In this document: in pieces, positions 17,596 to 32,931 of the stretch | Layout: the number at the start of each line of letters is the position of its first letter | Position numbering within the stretch: position 1 is the stretch's first letter | Assembly (NCBI GenBank): GCA_026414565.1 | Contig: JAOAIT010000055.1 | Location: forward strand, 1 to 64,000 | DNA length: 64,000 bases | DNA from: Verrucomicrobiia bacterium | Lineage (GTDB): Bacteria; Verrucomicrobiota; Verrucomicrobiia; Limisphaerales; Fontisphaeraceae | Reading direction: 5' to 3' | Position numbers and translations under genes: made by a program | The notes under the pieces: generated by a model | What the model was told of the DNA's origin: nothing | What the model saw: the letters and a program-made list of their open reading frames with translations, nothing else | Databases searched by the model: none

Positions 17596-18537
17596 ATGCG
17601 GCATTATCGTTTCATTGATTACGCGACCCAGGGCTACGTGGCCCTGGTAGGGTTGCTGGTGTTGTTGTTTCACAATGAAACTGTGCCCCAGTGGCGCTGG
17701 CTGGTGCTCGGCCATTTTGGGCTGGTGGCAATGATCCATGGCATGATCGTGCAGGAGGCCACCGGCCGGCATGGCGCTTTGCTGCGGTTTGTCCGCCATT
17801 TTTACCCCATCCTCCTGTACGTGCCAATTTACAATGAAACCGGCCATCTAAATCAGATGTTTGCCCGGGGCATGCTGGACCCGTGGTTTATCCGGTTGGA
17901 GGAGCAAATTTTCGGGGGGCAGCCCAGTTTGTTGTTCATGGACCGGTTGCCGTATCTGTGGGTAAGCGAGGTGTTTTACGTAGCCTACTTTTCCTACTAC
18001 CTCATGATTACCGGCTGCGGGCTGGCGTTGTACCGGCAGGACCGGCGGCAGTTCTTCCACTACATTTCGCTGGTCTCGGTGGTGTTTTATGCCTGTTTTC
18101 TGGTGTACATCTTCCTGCCCGTCGTTGGCCCGCGCATTTTTTACCGGGATTTTGGCAATTTTGACCTGCCGGCCGCAGTGATGCCGGCGCAGGTGCCGGA
18201 GTTTCCCGCGGCGGTGCAAAAGGGGCTTTTTTACCAGATCATGGCCATTATCTACCATCATTTTGAGACCCCCGGGGCCGCCTTTCCCAGCAGTCATGTG
18301 GCGGTGGCGGTGACCACGTTGTATTTTTCCTTCCGGTATTTGCGGGCCATCCGGTGGGTGCATGCGGTGGTGGTATTTTTATTGTGTTTGAGCACGGTTT
18401 ATTGCCGGTATCATTATGCAGTGGATGTGCCGGCGGGGCTGGTGATGGCGGCGCTCATGATTTGGGCGGGCAACCGTCTGATCCGGCGGCTGGAAGGGCC
18501 TGCGGCGTTGCCGGGCGGCGGCGCAGAAAAATCTTGA
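17596..18537 (+). CDS. PAP2-family membrane protein, inositol-phosphoceramide-synthase-like
   Basis: 313 residues from ATG 17596, 8 bp after the reductase. Around six hydrophobic segments are visible (e.g. GYVALVGLLVLLF; SLVSVVFYACFLVYIFLPVV; VVVFLLCLSTVYC; GLVMAALMIWAG). The PAP2_3/AUR1-type phosphatase-transferase motifs are present: PSSHVAVAV with Ser232, Ser233 and His234, and RYHYAVDVPAG with Arg271, His273 and Asp277. EVFYVAYFSYYLMI is characteristic of the AUR1-like branch. Such enzymes transfer a phospho-headgroup, often phosphoinositol, onto ceramide, or dephosphorylate lipid phosphates. Position after a serine palmitoyltransferase and a CerR-like reductase favours ceramide as acceptor. 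The donor headgroup is unknown, and no inositol-related gene is near. Confidence 0.78.
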   Translation: MRHYRFIDYATQGYVALVGLLVLLFHNETVPQWRWLVLGHFGLVAMIHGMIVQEATGRHGALLRFVRHFYPILLYVPIYNETGHLNQMFARGMLDPWFIRLEEQIFGGQPSLLFMDRLPYLWVSEVFYVAYFSYYLMITGCGLALYRQDRRQFFHYISLVSVVFYACFLVYIFLPVVGPRIFYRDFGNFDLPAAVMPAQVPEFPAAVQKGLFYQIMAIIYHHFETPGAAFPSSHVAVAVTTLYFSFRYLRAIRWVHAVVVFLLCLSTVYCRYHYAVDVPAGLVMAALMIWAGNRLIRRLEGPAALPGGGAEKS

Positions 18538-18547
18538 AAAAAAACCT

Positions 18548-18576
18548 TTGACAAGCTCCCGGTGCAGGCGTAGATT
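18548..18576 (+). promoter_or_regulatory. Sigma70-type promoter for tRNA-Thr/tuf with GC-rich discriminator
   Basis: TTGACA (18548-18553), 17 bp spacer, TAGATT (18571-18576), followed by CGCCCCCGTC. The -35 is consensus and the spacing ideal. The C-rich discriminator is typical of stringently controlled stable-RNA and ribosomal promoters. Confidence 0.85.
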
Positions 18577-18618
18577 CGCCCCCGTCATTGGGCCTTGAAA
18601 CAGGACGACTACGTTAGT

Positions 18619-18649
18619 CCCTGTGCGATTTTCGGGAAGGAACACAGGG
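18619..18649 (+). other. Leader hairpin upstream of tRNA-Thr
   Basis: CCCTGTG (18619-18625) can pair with CACAGGG (18643-18649) across a 17-nt loop, between the predicted transcription start and the tRNA. A T-rich stretch (TTTTGTCTTTT) follows 12 bases later. It may be a processing or antitermination element; it is not a clean terminator. Confidence 0.4.
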
Positions 18650-18699
18650 TCTAATGGTAGTTTTGTCTTTTACAATGACAGGAAAGTGACGCATGGAAC

Positions 18700-18775
18700 G
18701 CCCATGTAGCTCAGTTGGCAGAGCGCGTCCTTGGTAAGGACGAGGTCATCAGTTCAATCCTGATCATGGGCTCCA
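18700..18775 (+). tRNA. tRNA-Thr (GGT)
   Basis: The acceptor stem GCCCATG pairs with CATGGGC. The D-arm GCTCAGTTGGCAGAGC is present, and the anticodon loop TTGGTAA gives anticodon GGT. The T-loop TTCAATC and an encoded CCA at 18773-18775 complete it. It lies 71 bp upstream of tuf, so it is probably cotranscribed with it, as in several bacteria. Confidence 0.95.
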
Positions 18776-18846
18776 TGTCAAAATCTGCGCCGGCGTGAGG
18801 CGCCGGCATGAGTGGAAAAACGTAAACATCAACCGTAGGAACTGCG

Positions 18847-20037
18847 ATGGCAAAAGAGCAATTTCAACGTACGAAACCACACGTCAACGTGGGGACGATT
18901 GGGCACATTGACCATGGGAAGTCCACGCTGACCGCTGCAATCGTGCATGTGCAGTCCCAGAAGGGCCTGGCCAAGCCGATCAGCTATGCCGACATCACCA
19001 AGGGCGGCACAGTGCGTGACGAAACCAAGACCGTGACCATCGCGGTGTCCCACGTCGAATACGAAAGCAACACCCGGCATTACGCCCACATTGACTGCCC
19101 GGGGCATGCCGACTTCATTAAAAACATGATCACCGGCGCGGCCCAAATGGACGGCGCCATCCTGGTGGTGGACGCCGCCGAAGGCCCGATGCCCCAGACC
19201 CGCGAGCACATTCTGCTCGCCCGGCAGGTGGGCGTGCCGGCCATTGTGGTCTTCCTGAACAAGATTGACCTGGTGGACGACAAGGATTTGCTGGACCTGG
19301 TGGAGATGGAGGTGCGCGACCTGCTGACCAAATACGGTTTTGACGGCGCCAACGCCCCCGTCATCCGCGGCAGCTCCCGCGCGGCGATGGACTTGAAGCC
19401 CGAGGGCATCAAGGCGGTGGAAGACCTGCTGGAGGCCATTGACAAGTACATCCCGCTGCCCACCCGCGAGGTGGACAAGCCGTTCTTGATGTGCATTGAG
19501 GACGTGTTCAACATTGAAGGCCGTGGCACGGTGGTAACCGGCCGTGTCGAGCGCGGCGTGCTCAAGCGCATGGAGGAAGTGGAAATCGTCGGTCTGCGGG
19601 AGACCCGCAAGACGGTGGCCACAGACATTGAAATGTTCCGCAAGCTGCTGGACAGCGCCCAGGCGGGCGACAACGTGGGCGTGCTGTTGCGCGGCATCAA
19701 GAAGGACGAAGTGGAGCGCGGCATGGTGCTGGCCAAGCCCGGCTCGATCACGCCGCACACCCACTTCAAGGCCGAGGTGTACGTGCTGTCCAAGGAAGAG
19801 GGTGGCCGGCACACGCCGTTCTTCACCAATTACCGTCCGCAGTTCTATTTCCGCACCACGGACGTGACCGGCACGGTCACGCTGCCGCAGGGCGTGGAAA
19901 TGGTGATGCCGGGCGACAACGTCTCCATGGAGATCAAGGTGATTGCGCCGGTGGCCATGGAGAAGCTGCAACGTTTTGCCATCCGCGAAGGCGGCCGCAC
20001 CATCGGGGCCGGCCGTATCACGGAGATCTTGGACTAA
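18847..20037 (+). CDS. tuf: Elongation factor Tu
   Basis: 396 residues, full length. It delivers aminoacyl-tRNA to the ribosome as a GTP complex. G1 is GHIDHGKST and G3 DCPGHADF; G4 is NKIDLVDD in place of NKCDMVDD. Domains 2 and 3 are intact ([51 protein letters not shown]). Switch I is unusual: where E. coli has APEEKARGITINTSHVEY, this protein reads [20 protein letters not shown]. The Mg-binding Thr is kept but RGI is lost. From memory, planctomycete and verrucomicrobial EF-Tu proteins share this form, so it is a lineage marker rather than damage. The gene lies between tRNA-Thr and tRNA-Trp, upstream of secE; no second tuf follows fusA. Confidence 0.97.
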   Translation: MAKEQFQRTKPHVNVGTIGHIDHGKSTLTAAIVHVQSQKGLAKPISYADITKGGTVRDETKTVTIAVSHVEYESNTRHYAHIDCPGHADFIKNMITGAAQMDGAILVVDAAEGPMPQTREHILLARQVGVPAIVVFLNKIDLVDDKDLLDLVEMEVRDLLTKYGFDGANAPVIRGSSRAAMDLKPEGIKAVEDLLEAIDKYIPLPTREVDKPFLMCIEDVFNIEGRGTVVTGRVERGVLKRMEEVEIVGLRETRKTVATDIEMFRKLLDSAQAGDNVGVLLRGIKKDEVERGMVLAKPGSITPHTHFKAEVYVLSKEEGGRHTPFFTNYRPQFYFRTTDVTGTVTLPQGVEMVMPGDNVSMEIKVIAPVAMEKLQRFAIREGGRTIGAGRITEILD

Positions 20038-20057
20038 CCTGAGGTTTTGGCGGCGGA

Positions 20058-20081
20058 GGCGCCCCGCCGCAGCGGGGCGCC
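20058..20081 (+). other. GC-rich hairpin between tuf and tRNA-Trp
   Basis: A perfect 10-bp stem, GGCGCCCCGC (20058-20067) with GCGGGGCGCC (20072-20081), closes a CGCA loop. No U-run follows, so it is more likely an mRNA-stabilising or RNase-processing hairpin separating tuf mRNA from the downstream tRNAs than an intrinsic terminator. Confidence 0.6.
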
Positions 20082-20140
20082 CCGGCGCGAACCACCGGCA
20101 AGCGACCGGAGAGACAGTGAGCAACAATCTCTGCGGCAAC

Positions 20141-20216
20141 AGGGCGTTAGCTCAATTGGTAGAGTAGCGGTCTCCAAAACCGCCTGTTGGGGGTTCGAGT
20201 CCCTCACGCCCTGCCA
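20141..20216 (+). tRNA. tRNA-Trp (CCA)
   Basis: The acceptor AGGGCGT pairs with ACGCCCT. The D-arm is GCTCAATTGGTAGAGT, and the anticodon loop CTCCAAA gives anticodon CCA. The T-loop is TTCGAGT and the 3' CCA is encoded (20214-20216). A tRNA-Trp just upstream of secE-nusG is a widely conserved arrangement. Confidence 0.96.
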
Positions 20217-20227
20217 GTTTTTTTGCC

Positions 20228-20316
20228 GGAGAGGTGGCAGAGTGGTCTAATGCGGCGGTCTTGAAAACCGCTTCCCGCGTCGCGGGACGGGGGTTCGAAT
20301 CCCTCCCTCTCCGCCA
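20228..20316 (+). tRNA. tRNA-Ser (TGA)
   Basis: The acceptor GGAGAGG pairs with CCTCTCC. The anticodon loop CTTGAAA gives anticodon TGA. A long variable arm with CCCGCG/CGCGGG pairing marks a class II tRNA. The T-loop is TTCGAAT and the CCA is encoded. It sits 11 bp after tRNA-Trp and 15 bp before secE, so it must be processed from the secE transcript. Confidence 0.95.
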
Positions 20317-20331
20317 AGTCAGAGCACAATT

Positions 20332-20598
20332 ATGGATACGGGTGAAATTTTGAAGATTCTGGGGCTGGCAGTGCTGGCCGCCGTGGTGTTTTACCTCTGG
20401 CGGAAGGGGCATTTCCTGCGCCTGAATCGGTATATCCAGGAGACCCGGGAAGAGCTGCGCAAGTGCACCTGGCCCGGGCGGGAGGAATTGAAGGGCAGCA
20501 CGGTGGTGGTGATCGTCTCGGTGGCCTTGTTGAGCGTGTTTACCATTGCCGTGGACCTGGTGTTAACCCTGATCATCAACGTGGTGACCTCCGTCTAG
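20332..20598 (+). CDS. secE: Preprotein translocase subunit SecE
   Basis: 88 residues. Part of the SecYEG protein-conducting channel in the inner membrane. The conserved cytoplasmic amphipathic helix and hinge is clear (IQETREELRKCTWPGREELK), followed by the essential membrane helix (STVVVIVSVALLSVFTIAVD). An additional hydrophobic N-terminal segment (residues ~8-24) suggests two membrane spans rather than the single one of minimal SecE proteins. It is located 15 bp after tRNA-Ser and 17 bp before nusG, the standard secE-nusG pair. Its partner SecY is encoded at 44365; secG is not in the window. Confidence 0.93.
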   Translation: MDTGEILKILGLAVLAAVVFYLWRKGHFLRLNRYIQETREELRKCTWPGREELKGSTVVVIVSVALLSVFTIAVDLVLTLIINVVTSV

Positions 20599-20615
20599 CC
20601 TCCGCCTTTGAGTCT

Positions 20616-21173
20616 ATGCCGCAACCCAAAAGCCAGTGGTTTGTTGTCCACACCCTTGCCGGCCAGGAACTCAAGGTCAAGGACAGCCTGGAAAAACGCA
20701 TCAAGGCCGAGGAGATGCAGGATTATATCGAGGAGGTCCTGGTGCCGATGGAGAAGATTGTGGACGTGCGCGGCGGCAAAAAAACCGTCAGCACCCGCAA
20801 GCTCTATCCCGGCTATGTCTTTCTGCGCATGAAATTGCTGGATGAAAACAACCGGCTGATTGACCGGCCCTGGTATTTTGTGCGCGAAACGCAGGGGATC
20901 ATTGGCTTTGTGGGCGGGGACCGGCCGGCCCCCACGCCGGACGAGGAAATTGAGAGCATCAAGGCGCAGATTAGCGAGTCGGAAGACGTCGAGAAACCCA
21001 AGGTCAACTTTGAGGTGGGCGAGACGGTCAAGATCAATGATGGGCCGTTCCTGAATTTCAGCGGGGTGATTGAGGAAATCGAACCCGAGCGCGGCAAGCT
21101 CAAGGTGACGGTGAACATTTTCGGGCGCAACACGCCGGTGGAACTTGAATACTGGCAGGTCGAGAAAACCTGA
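20616..21173 (+). CDS. nusG: Transcription termination/antitermination protein NusG
   Basis: 185 residues, starting at ATG 20616 ([18 protein letters not shown]), since upstream in-frame sequence belongs to secE. The NGN domain opens with [20 protein letters not shown] and contains [11 protein letters not shown] and PGIIGFVGG-like residues ([14 protein letters not shown]). A linker leads to the C-terminal KOW domain ([20 protein letters not shown], then [19 protein letters not shown]). It binds RNA polymerase clamp helices, suppresses pausing and couples with Rho or S10; both rho and rpsJ are in this window. Length is close to E. coli NusG (181). Confidence 0.97.
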   Translation: MPQPKSQWFVVHTLAGQELKVKDSLEKRIKAEEMQDYIEEVLVPMEKIVDVRGGKKTVSTRKLYPGYVFLRMKLLDENNRLIDRPWYFVRETQGIIGFVGGDRPAPTPDEEIESIKAQISESEDVEKPKVNFEVGETVKINDGPFLNFSGVIEEIEPERGKLKVTVNIFGRNTPVELEYWQVEKT

Positions 21174-21208
21174 ACGCGTGGCCGCCTGGTCAAGCACAAG
21201 CACGTTTT

Positions 21209-21634
21209 ATGGCAAAGAAAGTTGTCGGTCAGATCAAATTGCAAATCACCGCCGGCCAGGCCAATCCGGCGCCGCCGGTGGGGCCTGCCCTCGGTCAGCA
21301 TGGCGTGAACATCATGGCCTTTTGCAAGGAGTTCAACGCCAAGACCCAGAGCCAGGCCGGCATGACCATCCCGGTGGTCATCACGGTGTACCAGGACAAG
21401 TCGTTCACTTTCATCACCAAATCGCCGCCGGCCTCGGTGTTGCTCAAGAAGGCGGCCGGCATCGCCAGCGGCTCCAAGGTGCCCAACAAGGAAAAGGTGG
21501 GCAAGGTCACGCGCAAGCAGGTGATGGAAATTGTGAAGCTCAAGCAGAAGGATTTGAACGCCAACTCGGAGGAGGCGGCGTTCCGCATGATTGCGGGAAC
21601 GGCCCGCAACATGGGCATTGAAATCGTGGACTAA
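21209..21634 (+). CDS. rplK: 50S ribosomal protein L11
   Basis: 141 residues, the usual length. It binds the GTPase-associated centre of 23S rRNA and forms the base of the L7/L12 stalk. The N-terminal domain shows [30 protein letters not shown], including the proline pair of the thiostrepton site, and the C-terminal RNA-binding domain ends [12 protein letters not shown]. It begins 35 bp after nusG and precedes rplA, the ancient L11 operon order. Confidence 0.97.
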   Translation: MAKKVVGQIKLQITAGQANPAPPVGPALGQHGVNIMAFCKEFNAKTQSQAGMTIPVVITVYQDKSFTFITKSPPASVLLKKAAGIASGSKVPNKEKVGKVTRKQVMEIVKLKQKDLNANSEEAAFRMIAGTARNMGIEIVD

Positions 21635-21691
21635 CACCTCCCAACCAACGCGGGAGAGGGTCACCCCCTCGCTGGCACCGCACCCTGAACC

Positions 21692-22399
21692 ATGGCAGTC
21701 AAACGCAGCAAACGATACAAAAAGGCGGTCAGCCTGCTGGGCGACCGCAAGCCGCAGCCCCTGAAGGCGGCGGTGGCCCTGCTGGCCAAGATGCCCCGGG
21801 CCAAGTTCACTGAAACGGTGGACCTGGCGTTTCACCTCGGCGTGGATCCCAAACAGAGCGATCAGATGATTCGCGGCACCGTGCCGCTGCCCCACGGCAC
21901 CGGCAAGGTGGTGCGCGTGCTCGTCTTTGCCAAGCCGGGCGCGGCCGCCGAGGCCGCCAAGGCCGCCGGGGCGGAATACGTGGGCTTCGACGACATGATT
22001 AAGAAGTGCCAGGAAGGCTGGGCCGAGTTTGATGTGGCCATCGCCACGCCCGAGGCCATGACCGAGGTCCGCAAGCTGGGCAAAATCCTCGGTCCCCGGG
22101 GGTTGATGCCCAACCCGAAAACCGGCACGGTGACCGATGACACCGCCAAGGCGGTCAAGGAGTTCAAGGCGGGCCGGGTGGAATACAAGGTGGACAAGGG
22201 CGGCAACGTGCATGTGCCGGTGGGCAAAATCAACTTCCCCCCGGAACAGATCGAGGAAAACGCCCGGACGGTGATCGAAGCCATTTTCAAGGCGCGGCCG
22301 GCCAGCGTCAAAGGGCGTTATGTTTTGAGCTGCACCCTCTCCACCACCATGAGTCCGCCGGTGCCGGTGGACCTGAAGGAGTTTGCCACAACCGCCTAA
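21692..22399 (+). CDS. rplA: 50S ribosomal protein L1
   Basis: 235 residues. L1 forms the mobile stalk that helps release deacylated tRNA, and usually represses its own mRNA. Motifs include HLGVDPKQSDQMIRGTVPLP, GKILGPRGLMPNPKTGTV and a C-terminal domain ending SCTLSTTMSPPVPVDL. The leader between rplK and rplA (57 bp) is short, and I did not recognise a convincing L1-binding mimic. Length is typical. Confidence 0.97.
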   Translation: MAVKRSKRYKKAVSLLGDRKPQPLKAAVALLAKMPRAKFTETVDLAFHLGVDPKQSDQMIRGTVPLPHGTGKVVRVLVFAKPGAAAEAAKAAGAEYVGFDDMIKKCQEGWAEFDVAIATPEAMTEVRKLGKILGPRGLMPNPKTGTVTDDTAKAVKEFKAGRVEYKVDKGGNVHVPVGKINFPPEQIEENARTVIEAIFKARPASVKGRYVLSCTLSTTMSPPVPVDLKEFATTA

Positions 22400-22426
22400 C
22401 AGCAGCCTGCTGCGGAGGAAATCAAC

Positions 22427-22954
22427 ATGCGCGCGGAAAAACAATTTTTGACTCAGGAATATCTGGCCCGGTTGAACGCTTCGCCGTTCTTCCTGGCCGT
22501 GGACTACACGGGCCTCAAAGTGGCCCAGCTCACCGCCCTGCGCCGCCAACTGGCCGAGGCCGGAGCCGAGCTGCACGTGGTGAAAAACACCATCTTTCGC
22601 CATGCCGCCCGGCAGGCCGGCGTGGAGCTGACCGGACCGCTGGAGGGGCCGGTGGCGGTGGTGACAGGCCGGAAAGACGTGACCTTGGCTGCCAAGGCGT
22701 TGAAGGCCTTTGCCGCGGCCGAGCAGGACAAGCCCAAAATCCGGTTTGGATATTTGAACAATCAGCGGCTGGATGCGTCCATGGTATTGGCGCTGGCGGA
22801 CCTGCCGTCGCGGGAAGTGTTGCAGGCCAAACTGCTGGGGTTGCTGCAGACGCCGGCCAGCCGGCTGGTGGCGCTGCTCAACACGCCGGCCTCGCAACTG
22901 GCCCGCGTGTTGCAGGCCAAAGCCGAAAAAGGCGCCGCCCCGGCCGCGGCCTGA
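22427..22954 (+). CDS. rplJ: 50S ribosomal protein L10
   Basis: 175 residues. It anchors L7/L12 dimers on the stalk. The rRNA-binding N-terminal domain shows FFLAVDYTGLKVAQLTALRR and ELHVVKNTIFRHAAR; the C-terminal helix that carries L7/L12 dimers ends LLNTPASQLARVLQAKAEKG. GCGGAGGAAATCAACATG provides a good ribosome-binding site. The 155-bp gap to rplL contains a strong hairpin. Confidence 0.96.
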   Translation: MRAEKQFLTQEYLARLNASPFFLAVDYTGLKVAQLTALRRQLAEAGAELHVVKNTIFRHAARQAGVELTGPLEGPVAVVTGRKDVTLAAKALKAFAAAEQDKPKIRFGYLNNQRLDASMVLALADLPSREVLQAKLLGLLQTPASRLVALLNTPASQLARVLQAKAEKGAAPAAA

Positions 22955-22985
22955 CCATGCAAGTCCTGAGCGGACTTCATCACCC

Positions 22986-23018
22986 TTTCCGCCCTGCGCG
23001 GCCAACGGAGGGCGGAAA
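22986..23018 (+). other. Hairpin in the rplJ-rplL gap
   Basis: TTTCCGCCCT (22986-22995) pairs perfectly with AGGGCGGAAA (23009-23018) over a 13-nt loop. Without a following U-run it is not an intrinsic terminator on this strand. It may be a processing site allowing the higher rplL dosage (multiple L7/L12 per ribosome). Confidence 0.5.
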
Positions 23019-23109
23019 CAGACAAAAACTTAACATGTAACTCGCCGGCCCGCGGGCAGCGGGCTGAATTCCGGCGCGGCCGCGCCGGGCGGCGAAACAG
23101 AAAGGACCT

Positions 23110-23508
23110 ATGGCACTGGACAAAGCAAAAATCGTGGAAGAACTGAGCAACGCGACGGTTTTGGAAATCGCGGAGCTGGTCAAAGAACTGGAAGCCAAGT
23201 GGGGCGTTACGGCAGCCGCGCCGGTGGCGGTGGCGGCGGCCGGTGGCGCGCCGGCGGGAGGCGGGGCGGCAGCCGCGCCTGCCGAGGTCAAGGACACCTT
23301 TGACGTGATCCTGGCCAAGGTGCCGGCGGACAAGAAGATCCCCGTCATCAAGGCGGTGCGGGAAATCAAGGCCGGTCTGGGTCTGGCGGAAGCCAAGGCG
23401 CTGGTGGAAGGCGCGCCCAAGCCGGTGCTCGAAGGCGCCAACAAGGCGGATGCCGAAGCGGCCAAGAAGAAGCTCGAAGAGGCCGGCGCATCCGTGGAAC
23501 TCAAGTAA
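23110..23508 (+). CDS. rplL: 50S ribosomal protein L7/L12
   Basis: 132 residues. The N-terminal dimerisation domain is followed by a long Ala/Gly/Pro hinge (residues ~40-62). The C-terminal factor-binding domain ([33 protein letters not shown] split over ~65-98) then ends [17 protein letters not shown]. The hinge is somewhat longer than in E. coli (120 residues). It recruits EF-Tu, EF-G, IF2 and RF3. An AAAGGACCT ribosome-binding site precedes the ATG. Confidence 0.97.
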   Translation: MALDKAKIVEELSNATVLEIAELVKELEAKWGVTAAAPVAVAAAGGAPAGGGAAAAPAEVKDTFDVILAKVPADKKIPVIKAVREIKAGLGLAEAKALVEGAPKPVLEGANKADAEAAKKKLEEAGASVELK

Positions 23509-23518
23509 TCATCGGCCG

Positions 23519-23548
23519 AAGGGGTGGCGCCGGGTGGCGCCGCCCCTT
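23519..23548 (+). terminator. Attenuator-like hairpin between rplL and rpoB
   Basis: AAGGGGTGGCGCC (23519-23531) pairs with GGCGCCGCCCCTT (23536-23548), 13 bp with one G-U pair and a 4-nt loop, ten bases after the rplL stop. No real U-tract follows, so full termination is unlikely. Its position matches the partial attenuator that lowers rpoBC relative to rplL in E. coli. Confidence 0.55.
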
Positions 23549-23731
23549 TGGCGGTCCGGCCAGGTAACAGCCGGCAGACGGACTGGCCAAGCAAGAAAGC
23601 AGAGTATCGGTCGGATTTATCCATGTTGCGGCGAGCACCCCCGGCAGCGGGGGGACTCGCCTTGTGCTGTCTAAGCCCGAAACTGGCCGGGTGGCTGGCC
23701 CCCAGCCCCCCGGCGCAACCTAGCAAGACTC

Positions 23732-27625
<3,894 letters not shown>

Positions 27626-27645
27626 ACCTTTAAGCGCAGACCCTG

Positions 27646-27667
27646 CGGGCGGGGGCCACCCCGCCCG
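27646..27667 (+). other. Hairpin between rpoB and rpoC
   Basis: CGGGCGGGG (27646-27654) pairs with CCCCGCCCG (27659-27667), a 9-bp stem with a GCCA loop, followed by CCCTTTGCC. The weak T content argues against strong termination. It may affect rpoB/rpoC mRNA stability. Confidence 0.5.
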
Positions 27668-27685
27668 CCCTTTGCCACAGCCACT

Positions 27686-31858
<4,173 letters not shown>

Positions 31859-31891
31859 GCTGTCAAGAGAAAAATTTTTTTCAAATACTTG

Positions 31892-31919
31892 TTGCAACCT
31901 GAAAACTCTTTGCTAATAT
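31892..31919 (+). promoter_or_regulatory. Promoter for the str operon (rpsL)
   Basis: TTGCAA (31892-31897), 16 bp, TAATAT (31914-31919), then CCGCGCTCC as a GC-rich discriminator. This AT-rich island in the 123-bp rpoC-rpsL gap is the clearest internal promoter of the supercluster. Confidence 0.7.
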
Positions 31920-31981
31920 CCGCGCTCCTTTCCTCTCCCGGGGAAAGGCGCTGAAAGAAGCACAACACGGAACTTACAATA

Positions 31982-32371
31982 ATGCCGACGATAAATCAGC
32001 TCGTCCGTTTTGGGCGCCGCAAGGTCGCCACCAAGTCGAAGGCGCCGGCCCTCGAAGGGTCGCCCTTCCGGCGCGGCGTCTGCATTCAGGTCATGACGCG
32101 CACGCCGAAGAAGCCGAACTCGGCCATGCGCAAGGTGGCCAAGGTGCGCCTCACCAACGGGTATGAGGTCATTGCCTACATTCCCGACGAAGGGCACAAC
32201 CTGCAGGAACACTCCATCGTGCTGGTGCGCGGGGGGCGTGTAAAGGACCTGCCCGGCGTGCGCTACCACATCGTCCGCGGCACCCTGGACGCCGCGGGGG
32301 TGGAAAAGCGCCGCGTCAGCCGCTCCAAATACGGGGTCAAACGGCCCAAGGCCGCCCCGGCGAAATCGTAA
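31982..32371 (+). CDS. rpsL: 30S ribosomal protein S12
   Basis: 129 residues. A decoding-centre protein. [20 protein letters not shown] and [17 protein letters not shown] carry the wild-type lysines altered in streptomycin resistance and the Asp modified by RimO in many bacteria. [14 protein letters not shown] is typical. First gene after the promoter at 31892; rpsG follows after 12 bp. Confidence 0.98.
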   Translation: MPTINQLVRFGRRKVATKSKAPALEGSPFRRGVCIQVMTRTPKKPNSAMRKVAKVRLTNGYEVIAYIPDEGHNLQEHSIVLVRGGRVKDLPGVRYHIVRGTLDAAGVEKRRVSRSKYGVKRPKAAPAKS

Positions 32372-32383
32372 CGCTTTGGTATT

Positions 32384-32857
32384 ATGTCTCGACGTCGTCA
32401 AGCTGTCCGCCGGCCCATGGCCGAAGACCCGAAGTATCACAGCGTGCTGGTCACCCGCCTGATCAACACGGTGATGAAGTGGGGCAAGAAAAGCACGGCC
32501 CAGCGGATCGTCTATGGGGCCTTTGACCAGATCGTGGCCAAAAACCCCCAGGCCAACCCGCTGGAAGTCCTCCAGCGCGCGGTGGACAATGCCAAGCCGC
32601 GCATTGAAACCAAGGCCCGCCGCGTGGGCGGCGCCACCTACCAGGTCCCCCTGGAAGTGCCGCCTGACCGCCAGATCTCCCTGGCCATGCGCTGGATGGT
32701 GGATTTTGCCGACGCCCGCAAGGGCATCGCCATGCGCGAAGCCCTGGCGGCCGAAATCATGGACGCCTACCAGGGGCAGGGCAACGCCATACGCAAACGC
32801 GACGAAGTCCATCGGATGGCCCAGGCCAACAAGGCCTTTGCCCACTTCCGCTGGTAG
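32384..32857 (+). CDS. rpsG: 30S ribosomal protein S7
   Basis: 157 residues. It nucleates assembly of the 30S head and lines the E site. MSRRRQAVRRPMAEDPKYHS is the standard N-terminus, with NTVMKWGKKSTAQRIVYGAF and the beta-ribbon GGATYQVPLEVPPDR. It ends AFAHFRW. In E. coli S7 autoregulates the str operon. Here a terminator-like hairpin, rather than an obvious S7 site, follows before fusA. Confidence 0.98.
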   Translation: MSRRRQAVRRPMAEDPKYHSVLVTRLINTVMKWGKKSTAQRIVYGAFDQIVAKNPQANPLEVLQRAVDNAKPRIETKARRVGGATYQVPLEVPPDRQISLAMRWMVDFADARKGIAMREALAAEIMDAYQGQGNAIRKRDEVHRMAQANKAFAHFRW

Positions 32858-32870
32858 TGGTGGTCTTGGG

Positions 32871-32908
32871 ACGCCCCGTCGGCTGCGCTGCAAACCGGGG
32901 CGTTTTTA
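32871..32908 (+). terminator. Intrinsic terminator between rpsG and fusA
   Basis: ACGCCCCG (32871-32878) pairs with CGGGGCGT (32896-32903) over a 17-nt loop and is followed by a T-run (TTTTTATTG). The long loop may reduce efficiency, giving partial termination inside the str operon and a lower or separately controlled fusA level. Confidence 0.75.
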
Positions 32909-32931
32909 TTGTCTGACACGGAAAAATTTGC

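Noticed and set aside
20463-20615. A longer NusG start inside secE
   Set aside because: The extra residues come from an alternative frame of secE, and NusG's conserved N-terminus begins at ATG 20616.
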